In this document: piece by piece, positions 7,273-16,034 of the stretch
Numbering within the stretch: the stretch's first letter is position 1
Layout: each line of letters starts with the position of its first letter
Assembly: GCA_900549705.1 (NCBI GenBank)
Contig: URPI01000026.1
Location: 1-20,097 of the forward strand
Length of the DNA stretch: 20,097 nt
Source: an uncultured Eubacteriales bacterium
GTDB lineage: Bacteria; Bacillota; Clostridia; Oscillospirales; Oscillospiraceae
Reading direction: 5' to 3'
Notes under the pieces: model-generated
What the model saw: the letters and a program-made list of their open reading frames with translations, nothing else
What the model was told of the DNA's origin: nothing
Databases searched by the model: none
Program-made: the position numbers and the translations under genes

Positions 7273-7500
7273 GATATGCAAAGACCATGCGGAAACAAAT
7301 CATTGTTCGGTCACCCAAGCGAGAGGGGGATGGTGAAAGCCCCTTGTGCCGGAGATGTGAGCCACTTTCGCGTTGCCCGGGATGACCGGGACGGGTGCTC
7401 CCGTTACAGAGCAGCTAAGATATCCTGTGATTGCAGGATAATTAGGGTGGTACCGCGATTCATCCTCGCCCCTAACTTCTGGGGCGAGGTTTATTTTTTT
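7273..7500 (+). promoter_or_regulatory. T-box leader (alanine type) controlling alaS
   Basis: The signature AGGGTGGTACCGCG is at 7444-7457. A long helix closes the first domain (CGGTCA 7308-7313 with TGACCG 7383-7388) around the distal loop GGGGATGGTGAAAGCCCC. Stem III is ATCCTG/CAGGAT (7422-7439). The antiterminator pairs TTAGGG (7442-7447) with CCCTAA (7470-7475), competing with the terminator. The candidate specifier is GCC (Ala) at 7361-7363 in GTGAGCCACTTTCGCG, which lies on the 3' side next to a helix; another Ala codon, GCT, sits in the loop of a separate hairpin (7391-7404). TGGT (7448-7451) pairs with ACCA preceded by discriminator A, as in tRNA-Ala. Uncharged tRNA-Ala should favour antitermination and raise alaS expression. 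Confidence 0.93.
7464..7500 (+). terminator. T-box leader terminator before alaS
   Basis: CCTCGCCCC (7464-7472) and GGGGCGAGG (7481-7489) form a perfect 9-bp stem with an eight-base loop, followed by a T-rich tract to 7500. Its 5' arm overlaps the 3' arm of the antiterminator. Confidence 0.93.
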
Positions 7501-7525
7501 GAATTTCAATTTGGAGGTTATACCA

Positions 7526-10162
7526 ATGAATCCCAAGCCTTATGGTGTCAACGAGCTGCGCGAGATGTTCCTCTCCTTCTTCGAGAGCAAGGGACATCTG
7601 CGTCTGCCCAGCTTTTCTCTGATTCCTCAGAATGATGCATCCCTGCTGCTGATTAACTCCGGCATGGCACCCATGAAACCCTACTTCACCGGTGAGGTGG
7701 AGCCCCCCCGTCACCGGGTCTGCACCTGCCAGAAGTGCATCCGCACCGGTGATATTGAGAACATCGGCAAGACTGCCCGTCATGGCACCTATTTTGAGAT
7801 GCTGGGCAATTTCTCCTTCGGTGATTACTTCAAGCGGGAGGCTATCCATTGGAGCTGGGAGTTCCTGACCGAGGTGGTGGGGCTGGACAAGGAGCGTCTG
7901 TACCCCTCTATCTACGAAAATGATGACGAGGCCTTTGAAATTTGGAACAAGGAAGTGGGTGTCCCCGCCGACCGGATTTTCCGCTTTGGCAAGGAGGACA
8001 ATTTCTGGGAGCATGGCTCCGGTCCCTGCGGCCCCTGCTCTGAAATCTACTATGACCGTGGCGAAAAGTACGGCTGCGGCAAGCCTGGCTGCACTGTGGG
8101 CTGTGACTGCGACCGCTACATGGAAGTGTGGAACAACGTGTTCTCCCAGTTCAACAATGACGGTCAGGGCAACTACACGGAACTGGCACAGAAGAATATC
8201 GACACCGGCATGGGTCTGGAGCGTCTGGCTGTGGTTTGCCAGGATGTCAACAGCCTGTTCGACGTGGATACCGTCATGAACATCACCAACAAGGTCACGG
8301 AGCTGACCGGTGCTTCCTATGGTCAGAGTGTAAAGATGGATGTGTCCCTGCGCGTGATTACCGACCATATCCGTGCTTCCACCTTTATGATTGCCGACGG
8401 TGTCCTGCCCAGCAATGAGGGCAGGGGCTATGTGCTACGCCGTCTGCTGCGTCGTGCTGCCCGTCACGGCAAGCTCCTGGGTGTCAACCATCCCTTCCTG
8501 TATGAAGTGGTGGAAACCGTCGTCCACGAAAACGAGGGCCACTATGGCTACCTGCGGGAGCGCGCCGCCTATATTACCAAGGTGGTCAAGGTGGAGGAAG
8601 AAAACTTCGCTCGCACCATCGATGGCGGCATGAAGATTTTTGCCGAAATGCTGGCTGACCACAAGGCAAAGGGCGAAACGGAGTTCTCCGGTGCCGATGC
8701 CTTCAAGCTGTACGATACCTATGGCTTCCCCATTGATCTGACGCTGGAAATGGTTGCCGATGAGGATATGACATTGGATCAGAAGGCGTTTGCAAAGCTG
8801 ATGCAGGAGCAGAAGGTGCGTGCCCGTGAGGCACGGAAGGCACTGGGTGATCTGGCATGGGCTGGCATCGATCTGGGCCTGGACAATACCCCCACCACCT
8901 TTGTGGGCTATGAGCAGAGCGAGTGCAATGCAAAGGTGTTGGCTGTGTGCGTCGGTGACGAAGTCTCCGGCTCTATTGCCGGCGGCGAGGATGGCATCAT
9001 TGTCCTGGATAAGACTCCCTTCTACGCAGAGATGGGTGGCCAGGTTGCCGACCACGGCACCATCACCATGGGTGAGCGTGTGTTCCAGGTGACGGATGTC
9101 CAGAAGGACAAGGGCGGCAAGTACCTGCATCATGGCAAGATGATGAGGGGTTCTTTGAAGGTGGATGATGCGGTTGTGGCGTCCATTGACGTGGAACGCC
9201 GCAAGGGCATCATGCGGGCACACTCCGCAACGCACCTGCTGCAAAAGGCACTGACCGCCGTTTTGGGTGACCATGTGCATCAGGCTGGTTCTCTGGTGGA
9301 GCCGGACTATCTGCGCTTTGATTTCACCCATTATTCCGCCTTGAGCCAGGAGGAGATGGCAAAGGTAGAGGCCATTGTTCAGGATTCCATCCTGGAGGGC
9401 TATCCCGTTGACATCAAGGAAATGCCCATTAGTGAGGCAAAGAAGCTGGGTGCTACCGCTCTGTTCAGCGAAAAGTACGGTCAGACCGTCCGGGTGGTCA
9501 ACATGGGCGGCTACTCCATTGAGTTCTGCGGCGGTACCCATCTGGATAACACCGCAAAGGTTGGTGCTTTCCAGCTGGCCAGCGAGGGCAGCGTCGCTTC
9601 CGGTGTCCGCCGTATCGAGGCGTATACTGGCAAGGCTTGCATGGCAAGAATGGAAAATGCCCAGGCGATGCTTGCGGATGCTGCCGCAAAGCTGAAGGTC
9701 AAGCCTGCCGATTTGGCTGGCAAGATTCAGTCCAACCTGGATGAAATCAAGGAACTGAAGCGTCAGATTGAGCAGTATCAGGCCAAGGATGCCTCCGGCG
9801 CAGTGGAAAAGCTCCTGGAAAGCGCCAAGGAGATTGGTGGCGTGAAGGTTCTCACTGCCAAGGTGTCCGGCATGGATGCAGCCAAGCTGCGCCAGATGGG
9901 CGATATGCTCCGGGATAAGGCGGCAAACATTGTGGGTGTGCTGGCTTCTGTGAACGGTGAAAAGCCCTCCTTCCTGGCCATCTGCGGCAAGGATGCCGTG
10001 GCCAAGGGACTGAAGGCCGGTGAAGTGGTCAAGCTGGTGTGCAGCACCTGCGGCGGCTCCGGCGGCGGCAAGCCCGATTCCGCCATGGGCGGCGGCAAGG
10101 ATGCCGCTAAGGTTGACGAGGCGCTGAGCCTGGTTGAAGGCTTTGTGAGCGCGAAGGTTTAA
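7526..10162 (+). CDS. alaS: Alanyl-tRNA synthetase
   Basis: AlaRS charges tRNA-Ala and clears mischarged Ser or Gly. The 878-residue length is typical. The N-terminal class II catalytic domain begins NELREMFLSFFESKGH and carries the motif 2-type block FMIADGVLPSNEGRGYVLRRLLRRAARHG. The editing domain has the metal site HSATH (H566, H570) and CGGTH (C668, H672). The C-terminal C-Ala/DHHA1 domain ends in the glycine-rich CSTCGGSGGGKPDSAMGGG. A Cys-rich insert CGCGKPGCTVGCDCD within the catalytic domain could bind a metal and is common in clostridial enzymes. ATG 7526 is chosen because GGAGG lies eight bases before it; the nine codons upstream belong to the T-box tail. Long open frames on the opposite strand reflect codon bias. 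Expression is set by the T-box leader. Confidence 0.98.
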   Translation: MNPKPYGVNELREMFLSFFESKGHLRLPSFSLIPQNDASLLLINSGMAPMKPYFTGEVEPPRHRVCTCQKCIRTGDIENIGKTARHGTYFEMLGNFSFGDYFKREAIHWSWEFLTEVVGLDKERLYPSIYENDDEAFEIWNKEVGVPADRIFRFGKEDNFWEHGSGPCGPCSEIYYDRGEKYGCGKPGCTVGCDCDRYMEVWNNVFSQFNNDGQGNYTELAQKNIDTGMGLERLAVVCQDVNSLFDVDTVMNITNKVTELTGASYGQSVKMDVSLRVITDHIRASTFMIADGVLPSNEGRGYVLRRLLRRAARHGKLLGVNHPFLYEVVETVVHENEGHYGYLRERAAYITKVVKVEEENFARTIDGGMKIFAEMLADHKAKGETEFSGADAFKLYDTYGFPIDLTLEMVADEDMTLDQKAFAKLMQEQKVRAREARKALGDLAWAGIDLGLDNTPTTFVGYEQSECNAKVLAVCVGDEVSGSIAGGEDGIIVLDKTPFYAEMGGQVADHGTITMGERVFQVTDVQKDKGGKYLHHGKMMRGSLKVDDAVVASIDVERRKGIMRAHSATHLLQKALTAVLGDHVHQAGSLVEPDYLRFDFTHYSALSQEEMAKVEAIVQDSILEGYPVDIKEMPISEAKKLGATALFSEKYGQTVRVVNMGGYSIEFCGGTHLDNTAKVGAFQLASEGSVASGVRRIEAYTGKACMARMENAQAMLADAAAKLKVKPADLAGKIQSNLDEIKELKRQIEQYQAKDASGAVEKLLESAKEIGGVKVLTAKVSGMDAAKLRQMGDMLRDKAANIVGVLASVNGEKPSFLAICGKDAVAKGLKAGEVVKLVCSTCGGSGGGKPDSAMGGGKDAAKVDEALSLVEGFVSAKV

Positions 10163-10172
10163 TTTTTCACTT

Positions 10173-10203
10173 AGGCGCAGCCAATCACGGCTGCGCCTTT
10201 TTT
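10173..10203 (+). terminator. Intrinsic terminator after alaS
   Basis: AGGCGCAGCC and GGCTGCGCCT form a perfect 10-bp stem with a six-base loop, followed by a run of six T. The comEC ribosome-binding site begins only a few bases later and no promoter is visible between them, so comEC may rely on read-through or on a promoter inside alaS that I cannot recognise. Confidence 0.9.
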
Positions 10204-10220
10204 AGAAAGGGGAGCGGGAT

Positions 10221-12464
10221 ATGCGCAGATTGCTTCGGTTTTCCGTTGGCTTTGCAATTGCCTGTGCGTTGGGTACAACGGTGCTGTGGGGCAGCAATTC
10301 TGCTGCCCTCTGGTGTGTTGCTCTGGCGGTGGGAATCATCTGCCTTGCGGTGCAGCGCAGGCGGAAATATCTGCAAACTGCTGCGCTCCTTTTCTTTGGG
10401 CTGGGTGCGGGGCTTTTCTGGTGCGGGCAGTATCATGACATCTACCTGTCTTCCTTAGAGCCAATGGACGGTGTGACGGTTCCACTTTCTGTGACAGCCA
10501 CGGATTACAGCCAAAAAACAAAATACGGATGCAGTGTGGAGGCAGTGGCCTTCCTTGACGGGAAGCCATATTTTCTGACGGTTTATCCCAAAGAGACTGC
10601 CCCAATTGTGCCGGGGACAGTGCTGGCAGGGGAGTTCCGCCTTCGCCTGACCACCCCTGCCGGACGAAAGGATTCTGCCTACTACCGTGGAAACGGACAA
10701 TTTTTGGTCGCTACCCAGAAAACGGCGGAGTCATCCCACAAATTGGATTGGAACAACCTCCTGTTTCTTCCTGCCAGAGCGAAGCAGACGGCGGTCGACC
10801 ACATTACGGCTGCCTTTCCTGGTGACACGGCACCCTTTGCCAAAGCACTGCTGCTGGGAGATACCTCGGATTTCAGCTATCGGGTAGATACTGCCTTTAA
10901 GGTCAGCGGCATTCGTCACGTGGTTGCCGTGTCTGGGTTGCACGTTTCGGCGCTGTTTTCGGTCATCTACCTTTTCTTCCGCCGGAGACGGATTTTGACC
11001 TTTTTGATTGCCGTTCCGGTGCTCACCTTTTTTGCGGCAGTTACCGGCTTTTCTCCTTCTGTGACCCGGGCAACACTAATGGCGCTGTTGATGGCGCTGG
11101 GTGCGGTCATCAATGAAGAATACGATGGGCTTACAGGATTGTCCTTCGCAGCCCTTATCATGATGCTTCTGAATCCATTTGTAGTTGCCTCCGTCAGTTT
11201 CCAGCTCTCTGTGGCCAGTGTGGCGGGGATTTTGCTGCTGGCTTCTCCGATCTTTTCCGGCATCCAGCGGAGATTTTCTAAAACGAAGCCGAAAGGGTGG
11301 AAGGCGAGGTTTATCTACTGGTTTGCCGGTGCAGTGTCCGTTTCTGCCAGTGCCCTATTGGCCTCGGCACCTCTCAGTGCCTATTATTTCGGTTCCGTCA
11401 GCCTGATTGGCATTTTATCCAATCTATTGCTGCTGTGGATAATTCCGTTCCTATTTACCGGGATTGCTATGGTTGGATTACTGGGCGGAGTGATACCCGG
11501 TGCTTGCGGTATGCTTGCCCGCCTGCTGTCCTATCCCATTCGGTTGCTGCTCTGGGCGGCGGAAGTTCTCTGCCGGATTCCCTTTGCCGCCGTTTATACC
11601 CAGAGTAAATTCATCATCATTTGGCTGGGATGTGTCTATCTCCTGGTGGCAGCATATCTCCTTTATCGGAAGCATTTTTCGTTGTTTGCCCTTGCCGGTA
11701 CAATAATGCTTGCGGCGGCAATTGCAGCTTCGGTGCTCGTTCCCAGACTGGACACCTTGCGCCTGGAAGTCCTGAACGTAGGGGAAGGACAGGCCATCCT
11801 GCTTCAGAATCGGGGTGAAAATTATCTTATTGACTGCGGCGGGGATGATGACGGAAAAGCCGCCGATGAAGTTGCGCAGACCTTACTCAGCCAAGGCATT
11901 TTTCGCCTGGATGGAGTGATTTTAACGCACTATGATCGCGACCATTGCGGGGCGCTGCAAAATCTCCTGACGCGGGTTGACGTAACGCATTTTTACCTGC
12001 CGGAGCTGGGCAAGGGAAAAATGTCCCGTTCACTGGCAAATCAATGTGCCGATCGGATTTCCTGGATTCAAGCGGAAACGCAGTATGTGCTTCCGACAGG
12101 AAAACTTACCCTCTTGCCGGCAAAGGAGGAGAAATCCAACAATGAAAACTCCATGGGTGTCTTGTTTGAATCGGAGGAATGTGTTATACTGATAACCGGT
12201 GATCGCAACAGAGCTGGTGAAAAGGAACTGATCCGCGATTATGCACTCCCGGATGTGGATGTGCTGATTGCCGGTCATCACGGATCGAAAAAAGCAACTT
12301 CCAAGGAGCTCCTTCAGGCTGTCCGCCCGGAGATTGTTATCATCTCTGTGGGAGCCAATAATTCCTATGGGCATCCGGCATCGGAAGTGTTGGAGCGGCT
12401 TTCAGAATTTGGCTGCACCGTCTACCGGACGGATAAACGGGGCTCGGTATTGCTTAGGAGGTAG
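10221..12464 (+). CDS. comEC: ComEC/Rec2 family DNA-uptake channel protein
   Basis: ComEC forms the inner-membrane channel for single-stranded DNA in natural transformation. The 747-residue protein has N-terminal membrane helices and a DUF4131-like region, then the competence domain (LLLGDTSDFSYRVDTAFKVS from about 209, HVVAVSGLHVSALFS at about 233-247) with many hydrophobic helices to about 510. A C-terminal metallo-beta-lactamase-like domain begins at LEVLNVGEGQAILLQ (about 514). Its metal motif THYDRDH (about 569-575) is intact, as are ITGDRN, AGHHGS and GANNSYGHP, so a nuclease or hydrolase role is possible. The start has AAAGGGGAG about eight bases upstream. The last codons carry the holA ribosome-binding site, and the stop lies two bases before holA. 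Whether the organism is transformable is unknown, since no pilus or comEA gene is in the window. Confidence 0.95.
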   Translation: MRRLLRFSVGFAIACALGTTVLWGSNSAALWCVALAVGIICLAVQRRRKYLQTAALLFFGLGAGLFWCGQYHDIYLSSLEPMDGVTVPLSVTATDYSQKTKYGCSVEAVAFLDGKPYFLTVYPKETAPIVPGTVLAGEFRLRLTTPAGRKDSAYYRGNGQFLVATQKTAESSHKLDWNNLLFLPARAKQTAVDHITAAFPGDTAPFAKALLLGDTSDFSYRVDTAFKVSGIRHVVAVSGLHVSALFSVIYLFFRRRRILTFLIAVPVLTFFAAVTGFSPSVTRATLMALLMALGAVINEEYDGLTGLSFAALIMMLLNPFVVASVSFQLSVASVAGILLLASPIFSGIQRRFSKTKPKGWKARFIYWFAGAVSVSASALLASAPLSAYYFGSVSLIGILSNLLLLWIIPFLFTGIAMVGLLGGVIPGACGMLARLLSYPIRLLLWAAEVLCRIPFAAVYTQSKFIIIWLGCVYLLVAAYLLYRKHFSLFALAGTIMLAAAIAASVLVPRLDTLRLEVLNVGEGQAILLQNRGENYLIDCGGDDDGKAADEVAQTLLSQGIFRLDGVILTHYDRDHCGALQNLLTRVDVTHFYLPELGKGKMSRSLANQCADRISWIQAETQYVLPTGKLTLLPAKEEKSNNENSMGVLFESEECVILITGDRNRAGEKELIRDYALPDVDVLIAGHHGSKKATSKELLQAVRPEIVIISVGANNSYGHPASEVLERLSEFGCTVYRTDKRGSVLLRR

Positions 12465-12466
12465 TC

Positions 12467-13519
12467 ATGGCAAAAAAAATATCAACGGATGGAGCATTTC
12501 AGGTGCTCAAAACCTCCGTCCGTAATAAAAACATAGACCGGTTGTACTTTTTCTATGGGGAAGAAACCTTCCTCATGTCTTACTATCTGGAAGCTATCAA
12601 AAAGCAGCTACTGGATCCACTGACGGAATCCTTTAATTTCCACCGCTTCCACAGCGAAAATTTTGATGTGGCGGAATTTTTGGATGCCGCAGAAAATCTT
12701 CCCATGATGGCGGAGCATACCTTGATTCAGGTGGATGACGTTGATTTGTTTAAGCTGGGGGAGACAGAGCGGGGGAAGATTGCTGACGTTCTTTCGGACA
12801 TTCCAGAATACTGCACCATTGTGTTTACCTATCTGACGGTGGCATGGAAGCCGGACAAACGGCAGAAAAAACTTTGGGAGGCCATTGATAAAAACGGCCT
12901 TGCGGTGGAGTTTTGCAAGCAAGATCAAAAGGAACTGATTCCGTGGGTGTCCAGGCACTTTGCTGCTCAGAAGAAAAAAATATCCAATGAGCTGAGTGCC
13001 TATTTGATTGAAATAACCGGCGGTACCATGACGGCACTTCATGGAGAAATTGAGAAGATATGTGCCTATTCCGGTGCGGACGAAATCCAAAAAAGTGACA
13101 TTGATGCCGTTACCGAGCCTGTCTTGGATGCGGTGGTATTCCAGATGACCGACCGGATTGGGGAAGGCTCCTATGAAAAGGCATTTTTAAGTCTGCAAAC
13201 CCTGCTGAAGATGCAGCAGGAGCCGCTGGCTATCCTGGGCGCTGTTGGAAATCATTTCCGGCGACTGGGCGTGGCAAAGACTTTACAGGAGCAGGGGAAA
13301 GGCCCCTATGAACTGCAACGGCTCTGCGGCATTCCTGATTACCCCGCCAGAAAACTGATGGATGCCGCCCGACGGCTGGACAAGTCTTTTTGTGCGGATG
13401 CTTGTACCTTGGTGATGGAGACGGATTATCAGATGAAAACCTCATTTGATGACAGTCAGCGGCTGTTGGAGCTGCTGGTTCTGCGTCTGGCAGCGGAGGC
13501 ACGGCATGGTAAAAATTAA
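12467..13519 (+). CDS. holA: DNA polymerase III subunit delta
   Basis: The delta subunit opens the sliding clamp as part of the clamp loader. At 350 residues it matches the Firmicutes length. The N-terminal AAA-like domain has DRLYFFYGEETFLMSYYLEA near 24-43 and the block AAENLPMMAEHTLIQVDDVDL. The middle and C-terminal part contains KKKISNELSAYLIEITGG and the helical block FLSLQTLLKMQQEPLAILGAVGNHFRRL typical of HolA. No Walker A is present, as expected for delta. AGGAGG (12456-12461) lies five bases before the ATG, inside comEC. The pairing comEC-holA is common in bacteria. It overlaps the next gene, rnmV, by 14 bases. Confidence 0.95.
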   Translation: MAKKISTDGAFQVLKTSVRNKNIDRLYFFYGEETFLMSYYLEAIKKQLLDPLTESFNFHRFHSENFDVAEFLDAAENLPMMAEHTLIQVDDVDLFKLGETERGKIADVLSDIPEYCTIVFTYLTVAWKPDKRQKKLWEAIDKNGLAVEFCKQDQKELIPWVSRHFAAQKKKISNELSAYLIEITGGTMTALHGEIEKICAYSGADEIQKSDIDAVTEPVLDAVVFQMTDRIGEGSYEKAFLSLQTLLKMQQEPLAILGAVGNHFRRLGVAKTLQEQGKGPYELQRLCGIPDYPARKLMDAARRLDKSFCADACTLVMETDYQMKTSFDDSQRLLELLVLRLAAEARHGKN

Positions 13520-14108
13520 AGAAGCCATTGTCGTGGAGGGACGCTACGACCGCAATACCCTCAGCCAGATTGTGGATGCCACTATTTTTGAAACCAATGG
13601 ATTTGGAATTTTCAAAAACAAGGAGCAGATGGCACTTCTGCGTACCGTGGCGCAGAAGCGGGGGCTGATTGTGCTGACGGATTCCGATGGTGCCGGATTT
13701 GTGATTCGCAATCACCTGAAAAGTGCAATCCCTGGCGCATACCTCAAGCACGCCTATATTCCTGACATTGCCGGAAAAGAAAAGCGGAAAGCAGCGCCGG
13801 GCAAGGAAGGAAAGCTGGGCGTGGAGGGAATGCGCCCGGAAGTGATTTTGGAGACGCTGCGTGCTTGCGGCGCTACCTTTGACGATGAAACGCAGGATAG
13901 CCCACGCACTGCCATTACAAAGCAGGATTTCGTGGAACTGGGGCTGTCCGGCGGGACGGACAGCAGCGTAAAACGCCTATGCGTCCAAAAGGCGATGAAT
14001 CTGCCGGAACATATGAGTGCAAATGCGCTGCTGCAAGCGCTGAATCTGCTGATGACAGCGGATGAACTAAGAAACTTGGTTACAACGTTGGAGAAAAAGA
14101 ATGGTTGA
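13506..14108 (+). CDS. rnmV: Ribonuclease M5 (5S rRNA maturation)
   Basis: RNase M5 cuts both sides of precursor 5S rRNA in Firmicutes. The 200-residue protein has a Toprim domain with the catalytic glutamate E11 (IVVEGRYDRNTL) and the metal-binding DxD at 59-61 (VLTDSDGAGFVIRNH), followed by the second domain of the family (GVEGMRPEVILETLRACGA). I chose ATG 13506 because CGGAGG (13494-13499) is six bases upstream; the open frame extends 20 codons further into holA without family similarity. It starts inside holA and overlaps the following ABC-F gene by eight bases, so it is translated as part of the operon. In Bacillus rnmV sits next to ksgA; this location is different. Confidence 0.92.
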   Translation: MVKIKEAIVVEGRYDRNTLSQIVDATIFETNGFGIFKNKEQMALLRTVAQKRGLIVLTDSDGAGFVIRNHLKSAIPGAYLKHAYIPDIAGKEKRKAAPGKEGKLGVEGMRPEVILETLRACGATFDDETQDSPRTAITKQDFVELGLSGGTDSSVKRLCVQKAMNLPEHMSANALLQALNLLMTADELRNLVTTLEKKNG

Positions 14109-15975
14109 TATATCCGTAAATAATCTGACAAAGTTTTTTGTCATCGGAGAGAACCTGTTGCAAGGACTCTCTTTTGAAATCCAGGAGGGCGAGCGGGTCG
14201 CCATTCTGGGGCGCAACGGCTGCGGCAAGACCACGCTGTTTCGCATTCTGACAAAGGAAATTGATTATGATGAGGGCGAGGTCTACGTCAATCCCAATAA
14301 ACGCTTGGGGCTGATTTCCCAGATTCCCATTTTCCCGGAGGGCTACAATGTGGAGGATGTACTGCGCTCTGCCTATCGGGAATTGCAGCAGGTGCAGAAG
14401 AAAATGCGCCAGCTGGAAAATATGATGCAGGCGGGGGCAACGGAAAGCCAGCTGCGGGAATATGATGGGCTGAGCAGCCGCTTTCAGGCTGGTGGCGGCT
14501 ATGAGATGGATGTGGAGGTGGACAAAATCTGCAATGGCCTGGGCATTTCCCAGGAGCAGCGCAGTCAGGAGTTTGCCAGCCTCTCCGGCGGCGAAAAAAC
14601 CAGAGTGAACCTCGCCCGGCTTCTGCTGGAAAAGACAGACATTCTGCTGCTGGACGAACCCACCAACCACCTGGATCTTAACAGCGTGGAATGGCTGGAA
14701 AACTACATCAAGGCCTTTAAGGGCACGGTACTTGCCATTTCCCATGACCGCTACTTTATTGACCAGATTGCCCAGCGGGTGATTGAAATTGTGGACGGCC
14801 ATGCGGAATTCTATTCCGGCAACTACTCCTTCTACATGGATGAAAAGCAGGCTCGCTTCGACCTGCAAATGAAGCAGTATGAGCAGGAACAGGCAAAGCT
14901 GAAACAGCTGGGCTATACAGTGGAGCGGATGAAGGGCTGGGGCATCAACAACCGCACCTTGTACCGCCGTGCCATGTCCATTCAGCATCGGATGGAGCGC
15001 ATCAAACGGACGGAACGCCCCAAGGCAGAGCGCACCATGAAGGCCACCTTCGGAGAGAAGGATTTTTCCGGCGATGTGGTATTCAAAATGAAAAATGTGT
15101 CTAAGAGCTTCGGTGAGCGGACGCTTTTTTCGGATGTGAATTTGAATGTAGAGGCAGGGGAGCGCATTGCCCTGCTGGGAGACAACGGCACCGGAAAATC
15201 CACCTTTATCAAGTGCCTGCTGGGTGAGGAGGACTGCACCGGAAAAATCCAGTTTGGTCCCACAGTCAAATGGGGTTACCTGCCTCAGATTATCCATTTT
15301 GACCACCCGGAGCGCAGCCTTTATGATACCATGCTCTATGAAAAGAACTGCACCCCTCAGACTGCCCGTGACCGACTGGGTGCCTTTATGTTCCAGGGGG
15401 AGGATGTGTTCAAAAGCGTTGGTAATCTCTCCGGCGGTGAGCAGTCCCGGCTTCGGCTGTGTATGCTCATGGATGAAAAAATCAATCTGCTGATTCTGGA
15501 CGAGCCGACCAACCATTTGGACATTGCGTCCCGGGAGTGGGTAGAGGCTGCCATAGAGGAATTTGAAGGGGTGCTACTGTTTGTTTCCCATGACCGCTAT
15601 TTCATTGAGAAATTTGCGGAGCGTATTTGGCTCCTGGAGGATGGAACCATCCGGGATTTCCGGTGCGGTTATCAGAAATACCGTTCCATTTTGGAGCATG
15701 AGGCCGCCACAAAGCAGGTGGTGAAGCTGCCTGCCAAGGAGAAGAAGGAAAAGCCAAAGGGCGGCACCAAGGATTCCGACAAGCTGGTGCGAAAGCTGGA
15801 GCGGGAGATTGAAAAGCAGGAGGCAGCCATTGCAGCCATGGATGAAAAAATCCAGGCTGCTGCCGCAGACTATCAGGAGCTGAGCCGCCTGATGGAAGAA
15901 AAGGAAGCGGCGGAGGAGCAGCTTATGGCGCTGATGGAGCAGTGGGAAGCTGCTCAGTCCGACCTTGGTGATTGA
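14101..15975 (+). CDS. ABC-F family ATPase (Uup/EttA-like, ribosome-associated)
   Basis: This 624-residue protein has two soluble ATPase domains and no membrane helices. Domain 1: Walker A GRNGCGKTT (37-45), signature LSGGEKTR from about 161, Walker B LLLDEPTNHLD near 183-193 and switch SHDRYF. Domain 2: GDNGTGKST near 360, LSGGEQSR near 443, LILDEPTNHLD near 463, SHDRYF. The linker of about 80 residues between the domains (QARFDLQMKQYEQEQAKLKQ...) is the ABC-F ribosome-facing part, and residues about 545-620 form a charged coiled coil as in Uup. ABC-F proteins help stalled ribosomes or protect against antibiotics; subtype cannot be decided without a tree. It overlaps rnmV by eight bases. The promoter of the next gene lies across its stop codon. 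Confidence 0.93.
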   Translation: MVDISVNNLTKFFVIGENLLQGLSFEIQEGERVAILGRNGCGKTTLFRILTKEIDYDEGEVYVNPNKRLGLISQIPIFPEGYNVEDVLRSAYRELQQVQKKMRQLENMMQAGATESQLREYDGLSSRFQAGGGYEMDVEVDKICNGLGISQEQRSQEFASLSGGEKTRVNLARLLLEKTDILLLDEPTNHLDLNSVEWLENYIKAFKGTVLAISHDRYFIDQIAQRVIEIVDGHAEFYSGNYSFYMDEKQARFDLQMKQYEQEQAKLKQLGYTVERMKGWGINNRTLYRRAMSIQHRMERIKRTERPKAERTMKATFGEKDFSGDVVFKMKNVSKSFGERTLFSDVNLNVEAGERIALLGDNGTGKSTFIKCLLGEEDCTGKIQFGPTVKWGYLPQIIHFDHPERSLYDTMLYEKNCTPQTARDRLGAFMFQGEDVFKSVGNLSGGEQSRLRLCMLMDEKINLLILDEPTNHLDIASREWVEAAIEEFEGVLLFVSHDRYFIEKFAERIWLLEDGTIRDFRCGYQKYRSILEHEAATKQVVKLPAKEKKEKPKGGTKDSDKLVRKLEREIEKQEAAIAAMDEKIQAAAADYQELSRLMEEKEAAEEQLMALMEQWEAAQSDLGD

Positions 15976-16000
15976 CACCGGGGAAAAATAAGCATATAAT
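15972..16000 (+). promoter_or_regulatory. Full-consensus sigma-A promoter for the Mrp gene
   Basis: TTGACA (15972-15977), a 17-base spacer and TATAAT (15995-16000) match the consensus at all twelve positions. The -35 overlaps the ABC-F stop codon TGA (15973-15975). The transcript should start near 16007, with GAAGGAG at 16016-16022 as ribosome-binding site. Confidence 0.85.
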
Positions 16001-16034
16001 AACCACATCATTGTTGAAGGAGCGAAAAATACAA

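Noticed and set aside
7472..9541. Long minus-strand open frames (298 and 368 codons) opposite alaS
   Set aside because: They mirror a full alaS gene, have no ribosome-binding sites or family motifs, and one crosses the T-box terminator.
14080..15516. 478-codon open frame on the minus strand opposite the ABC-F gene
   Set aside because: The plus strand encodes an unmistakable ABC-F ATPase over the same bases. The antisense product has no recognisable domain and arises from codon bias.
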